The notes under the pieces were generated by a model, which was given only the letters and a program-made list of their open reading frames with translations, searched no databases and was not told the DNA's origin. Shown in pieces: positions 26,400 to 33,727 of a DNA stretch of 64,000 nucleotides (positions are counted from its first letter, which is position 1; every line of letters begins with the position of its first letter). Location: positions 35,572 to 99,571 of the forward strand of contig JAZQVN010000009.1 of the NCBI GenBank assembly GCA_045631885.1, in the 5' to 3' direction. The position numbers were made by a program, and so were the translations under genes. The stretch comes from CAJOLV01 sp045631885 (GTDB lineage: Bacteria; Bacillota_I; Bacilli_A; RFN20; CAG-826).

Positions 26400-28658
26400 T
26401 TATTTAGAGATGATGCTGAACAAGAACACTAATCCATTCATGTCGCTGTAATAGAGAAGATTATTCATTCTCTTAATAACCTTTTCATCTTTTGCCCATC
26501 TTGGATCAGCTAAGACTGTTTTTCTTAATGTTTGTAATCCTTCATTCGTGGTCATGCAAACGTGCTTCGCACTATCGGAGTTTTTCGTCTTATTTGGATT
26601 ATGTAAATATGTTTCTAATTCTAATGGTCGGTAATTAAAGATGAGATTTGTCGCGGCGAGCCATCTATTGTGTTCCATTTGTAAAATGTGTCTGCCTTTT
26701 TCTCCCACATCTTTTTCTTCTTCTGGAATGATTTCTCGCACCATTTTTTCAAAGTTTTCTTTAGAAACTTGATTTCCATCTTGATTAATTAAAGTTAAAT
26801 CATCATTGATTTTTAAACCAAACATACTGAGCTTAGCTTTTAACTGCCATAAAGCGGCTTTATTAGTTAAGATATTCTCTTTATCTTTATTTAACCAATC
26901 GACTTCCGCTTTCTTGTCGGAGATAGAATCAATACCCATATAGAAGTGATTCATCTTCGCCGCTAAGCGATTTTCCGCTTCAAAGGTATGGTTAATATAG
27001 TTAGACATAATAGAGTCTTCACCAAAAGCGATAATTGGGCATAATGGAGAACCGGCTTCTAAATATTCTTTAGAATTAAAGCCATCGAGGAATCTCTCTT
27101 GTAAGAAACAACAGTTATTTGCTCTATCAAAGTCTTCCATTGCTTGTCTTTCGCTAATTCTCACAAATATCGCCGTGCGAGATAACTTATCTTCAGGAAT
27201 TTGCGATAAGATAGCCTTTCTTAAATAATAAGAAGTTCTCGCGGAAACATTTGAGGACATGACTGAGACAATAAAGATTTCAAAACCGTCTTTCACAAAT
27301 CTACTTGGATCATCTTTGATGTCTTTAATATGTTTGATAATCGATTTTTCACTTGTTAAATCGATATCATCATAATTCACATCCATATTAAATAAATTAG
27401 GAATTGGCAAGAATCCTTTTACATCTTTACCATTATTATTGCTATATAAGTCATCAAAAGCGATGATGCCATCTTTTCCCTCTCTATCTAAAATATGGTA
27501 ATTAATAACATTAATGTTATCTCCCCATAATTGATAAGCGACATTAATCTTTTTAAAGATGGCTTTATTGACATTACCAAAGCCACAGAAGGTAATATTT
27601 AATCCTTTAATTTCTTTATTACTTTCAGAAAGAGATTTTAAATCTAAGAAATTAGAAATTGGGTTATTTTCTACAAAGTCAGAAGAAACCATATCATATT
27701 CACTGATTGTATTAATAATTCCAAAGGTTTCTTGGGTGTAACGATAAATCGTTTCCGGATCAAACTCTTCGTATTTGACAAAGACTCTTAATCTTTTTAA
27801 ATAAGATAAATCTTCATCAGATATATCTGGTTCACCAGAATTATCTTTTTGATATTGATCAATCTTATTTTTAATTTCTGAAAATCTTTTGTCTTTATGA
27901 ATGGCTAACTTTAAATCGTTTGTGAAATCTAAAGAGTCTTCATCTTCATAATATAGACCATAGATAGACACTGTTTTATTTGAGTTATATTTCCAGTCTC
28001 TTTTTAATAAAAGAGAAGCAAAGTTAGAGGATTTATTTTCTGTCCAAACATCAAAACCCATTAATTCAATCGCATCTTTAAATTCAGTGCCATCTTGAGT
28101 TTTCAGTGAACCACGAGAAACGATAATACGAACGATATCACCATCTTCTTTTAACTTTTGCGCGAGTCTCATAGAGAATGGGACTGAATGTTCAGTAAAG
28201 ATATAAGATACGCGTTTCGCGTTTTTCGATTCAAAGTAATTCTTTACTTTCACTCCAATCATTCTGATGGTAAAGACAACAACAGATGTTGAAGTGGCCA
28301 CTAAAGAGAAGAATGAGGCGACTAGATAAGCAATCGCGAAGATAATTGACCAAGGTTCATTTAAATCGAGATAAGACGCGATCGCGTTACCATCAAAGCC
28401 ACCGACCATCATCTTTAAGCCATCGACAAAGGAATTAAGAATCCCAGAAGCAAATTTCGTTGATTCCACTAAACCTTCCGCTGGTCTTAAAGCGACAAAG
28501 ATGGAGAAGAATAAACAGAGTAAATAACACGGGATGATGTAATAAAGTGAATTACCCATGTATTTGTACTTAAAGAAGAATCTAATAAACCTGATGTTTA
28601 AGAAAATAATCAAGAATACTTCAATTAAAATCAATACTCCGATGACTGCGTATAACAT
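26400..28658 (-). CDS. Membrane protein with TrkA-like Rossmann domains and C-terminal RyR-like domain
   Basis: The 752-residue protein has about four transmembrane helices in its first 150 residues. A Rossmann-like region follows (KRVSYIFTEHSVPFSMRLAQ), then a second with GLNITFCGFGNVNKAIFKKI, the G-x-G-x-x-N pattern of TrkA-N domains. Near the C-terminus MEHNRWLAATNLIFNYRP followed by KHVCMTTNEGLQTL matches the bacterial RyR repeat (E-H-x-R-W...). TrkA-N plus RyR fusions are usually regarded as ligand-gated ion channels or sensors. I see no K+ selectivity filter. I chose the ATG at 28658 (MLYAVIGVLI), which has GAGG 8 bases upstream; an upstream in-frame start would begin inside the preceding terminator. 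Confidence 0.72.
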   Translation of the reverse strand: MLYAVIGVLILIEVFLIIFLNIRFIRFFFKYKYMGNSLYYIIPCYLLCLFFSIFVALRPAEGLVESTKFASGILNSFVDGLKMMVGGFDGNAIASYLDLNEPWSIIFAIAYLVASFFSLVATSTSVVVFTIRMIGVKVKNYFESKNAKRVSYIFTEHSVPFSMRLAQKLKEDGDIVRIIVSRGSLKTQDGTEFKDAIELMGFDVWTENKSSNFASLLLKRDWKYNSNKTVSIYGLYYEDEDSLDFTNDLKLAIHKDKRFSEIKNKIDQYQKDNSGEPDISDEDLSYLKRLRVFVKYEEFDPETIYRYTQETFGIINTISEYDMVSSDFVENNPISNFLDLKSLSESNKEIKGLNITFCGFGNVNKAIFKKINVAYQLWGDNINVINYHILDREGKDGIIAFDDLYSNNNGKDVKGFLPIPNLFNMDVNYDDIDLTSEKSIIKHIKDIKDDPSRFVKDGFEIFIVSVMSSNVSARTSYYLRKAILSQIPEDKLSRTAIFVRISERQAMEDFDRANNCCFLQERFLDGFNSKEYLEAGSPLCPIIAFGEDSIMSNYINHTFEAENRLAAKMNHFYMGIDSISDKKAEVDWLNKDKENILTNKAALWQLKAKLSMFGLKINDDLTLINQDGNQVSKENFEKMVREIIPEEEKDVGEKGRHILQMEHNRWLAATNLIFNYRPLELETYLHNPNKTKNSDSAKHVCMTTNEGLQTLRKTVLADPRWAKDEKVIKRMNNLLYYSDMNGLVFLFSIISK

Positions 28659-28682
28659 ATCTTTTACCTCAAAACTATTAAC

Positions 28683-28717
28683 ATTATAACAAAAGGCAGT
28701 AATTTTCATACTGCCTT
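28683..28717 (-). terminator. Terminator of the hyp/oxidoreductase run fused to the next promoter
   Basis: On the minus strand AAGGCAGTA (28717-28709) pairs with TACTGCCTT (28701-28693), and TTTTG follows. TGTTATAAT (28691-28683), an extended -10 box, overlaps the terminator's T-run and should drive the RyR-like gene. Confidence 0.75.
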
Positions 28718-28725
28718 AATTATTG

Positions 28726-29070
28726 TTATATTACTTTAATATCTCTAATCGAGACATCTCGTCCCGTTATTAAGTAAGTATGACCTCCACCACATTTCGG
28801 GCAAGTCTTACCATATTGTGTGGTTTTAAATGTATCTTTACAATCTTCACAATATGAGATGCCTTCAATGATGATGACATTGAGCTTGCAGTCTTTCATA
28901 TATTCCGTTTTTTTCTTTGCCCATTCAAAGGCATCGAGGAAATATTCTTTGACTACTCCCGAGACTTCACCAACTTCTAAGGTGAGTTCTTTGACTTCTT
29001 TAACGTTTTTTTCTTTCGCTAATTCTTCAATTTGTTTAATAACGTGAACGACAATCCCTAACTCATGCAT
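28726..29070 (-). CDS. hypA: Hydrogenase/urease nickel insertion protein HypA
   Basis: HypA is a nickel metallochaperone that delivers Ni(II) with HypB to [NiFe] enzymes. The 114-residue protein starts MHELGIV, with the Ni-binding His2, and carries the zinc site as two CxxC pairs: CEDC and CPKC around residues 74-93. The start overlaps the oxidoreductase gene end by 8 bases, and hypB lies just beyond, so a shared transcript is likely. HypC, D, E and F are not in the window. Confidence 0.93.
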   Translation of the reverse strand: MHELGIVVHVIKQIEELAKEKNVKEVKELTLEVGEVSGVVKEYFLDAFEWAKKKTEYMKDCKLNVIIIEGISYCEDCKDTFKTTQYGKTCPKCGGGHTYLITGRDVSIRDIKVI

Positions 29071-31957
29071 CGATGGAATTACCTGTATGTGGATTTTCTT
29101 TGCAGAACTCTTTGTGTTCTTTCTTCCATTTACGACGTTTGGCTCTCATTTCGCGAGCTTCTTTACTACCGGAATGGAATAAAATCTTGAACATACGTGG
29201 GAGAGCATAGCCCGCTAAACCGCTGACTTTCTTTTCCGCCCTTCTCATCGTTGAGTGTTTTGGATGATCTCTCACTAAGTGGATAGCATCGAAGTTACAC
29301 TTGGTGGTACAAATACCACAACCGATACACTTATTTGGATCGACCCAAGCGGCACCACAAGAGAGACATCTACTAGTTTCAATTTTAACCTGCTCTTCTG
29401 TTAATGTCTTATGGGCATCTTTGAAGGAGTTCTTGTAATCGATGGTTTCATCCATACCTTCTTCTTGTCTACCGGCATCATCATAACCAGGAAGAGTAAT
29501 ATCTTCTTTATTTAAGGTTGTGAATCCACGATGGTTGAAGGCAATTGTTGGGTGAGCGTTTGGTCTAACGTGTCTTGCTAATGCATCGGCAACTTCATGA
29601 CCAGCAGCGATTGCATCGATAACAAATTTTGGACCAGTGAAGACATCACCACCAACGAAGATATCTGGGTCAGCCGTTTGATATGTTAACTTGTCTGCGA
29701 GTGGGTAATTACCTCTCCAGAATGTAACTTTACTACCTTCAAGTAATTTGCCCCATTCAATGGCTTGACCAATCGCGAAGACGATCTTATCAGCTTTGAC
29801 TTCAATGACTTCGTTTTCATCATATTCAGGAGCAAATTTGCCTGTTTCTGGATTGATAGTTCTGAGACATTTCTTGAAAATAATCCCGCAAACTTCGCCT
29901 TTTTGATTGACTTTTACTTCTTTTGGACCCCAGCAGTTATTGATTTCAATATCTTCTTCTAAGGTCTCTTGAATTTCTAAATTAGAGGCTGGCATTGTCG
30001 CTCTATCTTCTAAGCAGAACATGGAGACTTTCTTCGCGCCTAATCTATGAGCGGTTCTCGCACAGTCAACGGCAACGTTACCACCACCAACTACAATAAC
30101 TTCGCCTTTGAACGGTTGTTTCTTGTCTAACGCTTCTCTTAAGTAACTGACAGCGATATCAGTGCCTTTCGCATCATCATTTAAGACGCCAGGTCTTCTA
30201 CCGCCTTGACAGCCAATCGCGATATAGAAAGCTTTATAGCCTTGTTTCTTTAATTCTTCAATTGTGATGTCTTTACCAACTTCAACGCCGCACTTAATTT
30301 CCGCGCCTAATTGTTTAATGACTTCGACTTCTGCTTCAATGACATCTTTCTCTAACTTGTAGGAAGGAATACCATACATTAACATACCGCCAGGTTTTTC
30401 ATTCTTTTCAAAGACTGTTGGTTTGAAACCTGCAACTGCTAAATAGTAAGCCGCGGATAAACCAGCTGGGCCAGCACCGATAATGGCGATCTTTTCTGGG
30501 AATTCACCATATGTAGAGGCGACGATCTTTTCTGGGATATATCTATCTTTACTTCTTAAATCTAAATCAGCGACGAATTTCTTGACCGCGTCGATAGAGA
30601 CGGCTTGATCGACTGTACCTCTAGTACAAGCATCTTCACATCTCTTATTACAGACACGACCACAGACCGCTGGTAATGGGTTTTGTGTTTTGATTAACGC
30701 TAAAGCTTCTTTATATTTACCTTCTTTAGCTAATTTAAGATAACCTTGAACTGGAACGTGAGCAGGACATGCGACTTTACATGGAGCGGTTCCTGATTCC
30801 CAAGAATCACTTCTTCTCGCTGTGTCTCTATAGTTTTCATCCCAAGCGTATTTACCCCAGTGAATTCTATCTGGTAAAACCGCTTTTGGATATTCAACTT
30901 CTTCACCTTTACCGTTGCAAAGTTTTTGACCTAGCTTAACCGCACCGGCTGGACAGTTAGCGACGCATTGGCCACAGGCCACGCAGTTATCTTTAGTAAC
31001 ATTCGCTGTATACGCGGAACGAGATAAGTTTGGTGTATTAAATAACATGGATGTTCTTAAAGCGTTACAAATCTTCACATCGCAGTTACAAATATCAAAG
31101 ATTTTATTTTCACCATCGATATTGGTGATTTGATGGACGAAGCCATTCTTTTCAGATAATTCAAAGATTTCTAAAGCTCTTTCTTTTGTGATGTAATGGG
31201 CTCTACCAGTTTCCACCGCGTAATCCGCCATATCACCAAATTGGATGCACCAATCATCTGCGTCATCGATACAGCCATCACCTAAGACCGCTCTACTAGC
31301 TCTACAAGAACAGATACCAGCAGCGATATGTCCTTCGTATTTTTTCATCCAGTGAGAAATCTTTTCGACATCGATTGCTTCGTTATTAAATTCGATAGCT
31401 TTTTCAACTGGGATGACGTGCATACCAACACCGCCACCACCTGGAGGAAGCATTTCAGTAATTCCCGCTAATGGGATAAATGTCATTCTTTCAAAGAAAG
31501 AAGTAACTGCAGGATTCTTTGCGATTCTATCATGAGAAGAGTTTAATAACTCCGCACTACCTGGAACGAAGTAGGAGAGCATATATCTCTTAATCTTTGG
31601 TTTATCTTCTTCTGGGTGATCCCACGCATAGTTATCACCATAATCGTATTCAATGAAACCGATTACTGATAATTCATCGAGAAGTTGTTGTAGTCTCGCT
31701 GGTTCTAGTTCTGGAAACTTCTTCATTAACTCTTCGAAAGTGTAATGTTTTCTTTGCTTCATTTTTAAGAGAACTCTCACTTGGTCGATATTTAAAACTT
31801 CTCTTAATCCCCAGTATTCTGGGTCTGTTGTTTTAATACCAGTAACCTTGTGAACAACAACGTCAGTAATCTTTTTACCTAATTGTTTGAATTCTTTTTC
31901 GTATTCGTAACCTTGTTCCCCATAGTATTTCGATACGACTTTGTCATTTAATTCCAT
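29063..31957 (-). CDS. Large multi-cluster Fe-S/FAD oxidoreductase (GltD-like)
   Basis: A 964-residue fusion. An N-terminal winged-helix-like part (about 55-110) is followed by a Cys-rich domain (ICSCRASRAVLGDGC near 215; DICNCDVKICNAL near 287) and a ferredoxin motif CVACGQCVANCP near 328. Next comes the glutamate-synthase small-subunit-type core: CKVACPAHVP, CGRVCNKRCEDAC, FAD motif IIGAGPAGLSAAYYL near 493 and NAD(P) motif VVGGGNVAVDCART near 630. The C-terminus carries CLSCGAAW and a final CIGCGICTTKCN cluster. It resembles NAD(P)H-dependent electron-transfer subunits of anaerobes. It lies between hypB (2 bases away) and hypA, suggesting a link with a nickel enzyme. Its electron acceptor is unknown. 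Confidence 0.85.
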   Translation of the reverse strand: MELNDKVVSKYYGEQGYEYEKEFKQLGKKITDVVVHKVTGIKTTDPEYWGLREVLNIDQVRVLLKMKQRKHYTFEELMKKFPELEPARLQQLLDELSVIGFIEYDYGDNYAWDHPEEDKPKIKRYMLSYFVPGSAELLNSSHDRIAKNPAVTSFFERMTFIPLAGITEMLPPGGGGVGMHVIPVEKAIEFNNEAIDVEKISHWMKKYEGHIAAGICSCRASRAVLGDGCIDDADDWCIQFGDMADYAVETGRAHYITKERALEIFELSEKNGFVHQITNIDGENKIFDICNCDVKICNALRTSMLFNTPNLSRSAYTANVTKDNCVACGQCVANCPAGAVKLGQKLCNGKGEEVEYPKAVLPDRIHWGKYAWDENYRDTARRSDSWESGTAPCKVACPAHVPVQGYLKLAKEGKYKEALALIKTQNPLPAVCGRVCNKRCEDACTRGTVDQAVSIDAVKKFVADLDLRSKDRYIPEKIVASTYGEFPEKIAIIGAGPAGLSAAYYLAVAGFKPTVFEKNEKPGGMLMYGIPSYKLEKDVIEAEVEVIKQLGAEIKCGVEVGKDITIEELKKQGYKAFYIAIGCQGGRRPGVLNDDAKGTDIAVSYLREALDKKQPFKGEVIVVGGGNVAVDCARTAHRLGAKKVSMFCLEDRATMPASNLEIQETLEEDIEINNCWGPKEVKVNQKGEVCGIIFKKCLRTINPETGKFAPEYDENEVIEVKADKIVFAIGQAIEWGKLLEGSKVTFWRGNYPLADKLTYQTADPDIFVGGDVFTGPKFVIDAIAAGHEVADALARHVRPNAHPTIAFNHRGFTTLNKEDITLPGYDDAGRQEEGMDETIDYKNSFKDAHKTLTEEQVKIETSRCLSCGAAWVDPNKCIGCGICTTKCNFDAIHLVRDHPKHSTMRRAEKKVSGLAGYALPRMFKILFHSGSKEAREMRAKRRKWKKEHKEFCKENPHTGNSIDA

Positions 31958-31959
31958 AA

Positions 31960-32634
31960 TTATCTCTCCTTATGGTGTTTCACTCTATTAATGAAATAGT
32001 CGGCGACTAAATCAATACCTTCACCGGTTTTCGCGCTTATTGGTATGATTGTAGTATCTCTATTTCTCATTTTAATATATTCTTGGCACTTTGATAAATC
32101 AAAATTGAAATATTTGATTGTATCAATCTTGTTAATGAGCACTAATTCGCTCTTTTCGAAGACTAATGGATACTTTAATGGCTTATCATCACCCTCTGGA
32201 ATTGAGAGAATCATCATATCCATACTAGCCCCTGTATCAAACTCCGCGGGGCACACTAGATTACCGACATTTTCTAAAAAGATAATGTCTAAGTCTGAGA
32301 TATCAATGCCATCTAATCCCGCTTTAGTCATACCAGCATCTAAATGGCACATACCACCTGTATGTAATTGGATAGATTTGACTCCAGTTAATTCTGCGAT
32401 TTTAACTGCATCAACATCGCTATCAATATCAGCCTCCATAACTCCCACTCTAAGTTTATCTTTTATCTTGTTAATTAACTTTGTTAAAGTTGTGGTCTTA
32501 CCCGCTCCTGGAGAAGACATTAAGTTAACAACAAAAACACCTTTATCTTTAAGATAACTTCTTAAAGCATCCGCTTCTAAATCATTATCAGCGAAAGCGG
32601 ATCTATGGAGTAATATAGTTCTGACTTTATCCAT
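31960..32634 (-). CDS. hypB: HypB-like nickel-insertion GTPase (copy 1)
   Basis: HypB is a SIMIBI GTPase that helps load nickel. The 224-residue protein has P-loop MSSPGAGKTTTL, switch EADIDSD, the metal-site motifs GMCHLD and NVGNLVCPAEFD, and the NKID specificity motif. The N-terminal CxxCGC nickel site of E. coli HypB is missing, as in many homologues. It is followed 2 bases later by the oxidoreductase gene. A 32-bp palindrome covers its start codon and a TATAAT 11 bases upstream. Confidence 0.92.
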   Translation of the reverse strand: MDKVRTILLHRSAFADNDLEADALRSYLKDKGVFVVNLMSSPGAGKTTTLTKLINKIKDKLRVGVMEADIDSDVDAVKIAELTGVKSIQLHTGGMCHLDAGMTKAGLDGIDISDLDIIFLENVGNLVCPAEFDTGASMDMMILSIPEGDDKPLKYPLVFEKSELVLINKIDTIKYFNFDLSKCQEYIKMRNRDTTIIPISAKTGEGIDLVADYFINRVKHHKER

Positions 32635-32664
32635 CGTGCCTAATAATTATATATTAGGAACGAT
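32633..32664. promoter_or_regulatory. 32-bp imperfect palindrome between divergent hypB genes
   Basis: Left arm ATCGTGCCTAATA (32633-32645) and right arm TATTAGGAACGAT (32652-32664) match at 12 of 13 positions around the 6-base centre ATTATA. The site overlaps the start codon and the -10 box of the minus-strand hypB and abuts the -35 box of the plus-strand hypB. It is well placed to repress both genes. The cognate regulator is not identified. Confidence 0.6.
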
Positions 32665-32668
32665 AGAT

Positions 32669-32697
32669 TTGAAAAACAAATTGCACATCTTTATAAT
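32669..32697 (+). promoter_or_regulatory. Promoter of plus-strand hypB, apparently leaderless
   Basis: TTGAAA (32669-32674) and TATAAT (32692-32697) are spaced by exactly 17 bases. The ATG at 32707 is only 9 bases after the -10 box, with no Shine-Dalgarno between. Confidence 0.7.
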
Positions 32698-32706
32698 TTT
32701 ATTTGT

Positions 32707-33366
32707 ATGGATTACAAAGTTATTGAAGTAAAAGAAGACATCTTGCAAGAGAATAATAAGGTTGCTGAAGAATTAAGAAAGTTTCTAAAAGAAAAGCACA
32801 TCTATTTTATTAATGTGATGGCCTCTCCTGGAAGTGGTAAGACAACATTATTAACCAATCTCATTAACAGATTAAAAAATAAATACAACATTGGTGTCAT
32901 GGAAGCGGACATCGACTCTGATGTCGATGCGGAAAGAATTAGTAAAAACACTGGTGTTAGATCAATACAAATTCACACTTCAGGTGCCTGTCATTTAACC
33001 GCGCAGATGACATTTGATGCGATTAAAGAATTTGATGTAAATAACCTTGATTTATTGTTCTTAGAAAACGTGGGAAATCTTGTGTGTCCCGCGGAGTTTG
33101 ACACAGGCAGTAACATTAATATGATGTTATTATCGGTCCCAGAAGGGGATGATAAGCCTTTAAAATATCCTTTGATGTTTGAAGTTAGCCATATCGCAGT
33201 TATCACTAAAATAGATACGATGGAAGTGTTTAATTTCGATATCGAAAGGTGTAAACAAAACATCTTAAAAAGAAATAAAAAAGCGAAGATATTTACGGTC
33301 TCCGCTTTAGAAGATAAAGGTGTTGAGGAATTAGCTCAATACATTGATGAACTAATTAATTATTGA
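32707..33366 (+). CDS. hypB: HypB-like nickel-insertion GTPase (copy 2)
   Basis: A second HypB paralogue of 219 residues, divergent from copy 1. It has P-loop MASPGSGKTTLL, EADIDSD, metal-site motifs GACHLT and NVGNLVCPAEFD, and TKID in place of NKID at the guanine-specificity site. The Asp that usually follows CHL in copy 1 (CHLD) is Thr here. The gene stands alone on the plus strand. Its end overlaps a convergent small gene by 11 bases. The two copies may serve different targets or differ in nickel response. Confidence 0.92.
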   Translation: MDYKVIEVKEDILQENNKVAEELRKFLKEKHIYFINVMASPGSGKTTLLTNLINRLKNKYNIGVMEADIDSDVDAERISKNTGVRSIQIHTSGACHLTAQMTFDAIKEFDVNNLDLLFLENVGNLVCPAEFDTGSNINMMLLSVPEGDDKPLKYPLMFEVSHIAVITKIDTMEVFNFDIERCKQNILKRNKKAKIFTVSALEDKGVEELAQYIDELINY

Positions 33367-33619
33367 TGGCGACAACTTTGGAGCCATCTTTTTTATAAAC
33401 ATCAATATAGAATTTGCCATTTGACGGGTTAGAACTAATTTCATAAATTCTACCACCTGTATTTTTGGCAACGACAAACATGCCTTTTAAATATCCCATG
33501 ATGTATGAAAGAAAAACCATTTCAATTTCTTCGTGAGAGACATCTCTTCCATAGACATCTTTTTCTAATTTAACGATTTCATCTTTAGCGCGTGTTCTAA
33601 ATTCATTACTGTTCGACAT
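33356..33619 (-). CDS. Small conserved-looking protein of unknown function
   Basis: I do not recognise this 87-residue protein. It is predicted soluble: a charged helical N-terminal half (RAKDEIVKLEKDVYGR, then EEIEMVFLSYIMGYLKG) is followed by a beta-rich half (GRIYEISSNPSNGKFYIDVY). An AAGGAG lies 13 bases before the ATG, somewhat far. It converges on hypB with an 11-base overlap. Compact size, good codons and a plausible ribosome-binding site support a real gene. Confidence 0.65.
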   Translation of the reverse strand: MSNSNEFRTRAKDEIVKLEKDVYGRDVSHEEIEMVFLSYIMGYLKGMFVVAKNTGGRIYEISSNPSNGKFYIDVYKKDGSKVVAINN

Positions 33620-33727
33620 AATACTATAATTCTCCTTCTAACGATGTAGAGAAAAACAATCAAATTTTCCTCTAAATCATTTACTCGTTATATCTATAAT
33701 ATACTTTTATTCGGATAACCACTATTG

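Noticed and set aside
28658..28709. Longer start for the TrkA/RyR-like protein
   Set aside because: It would begin inside the terminator and extended -10 box, and lacks a ribosome-binding site; the ATG at 28658 has a proper GAGG.
32045..32557. Open frame of 170 codons on the plus strand opposite hypB copy 1
   Set aside because: It mirrors the highly conserved hypB sequence and has no family features; a similar shadow lies opposite the other hypB.
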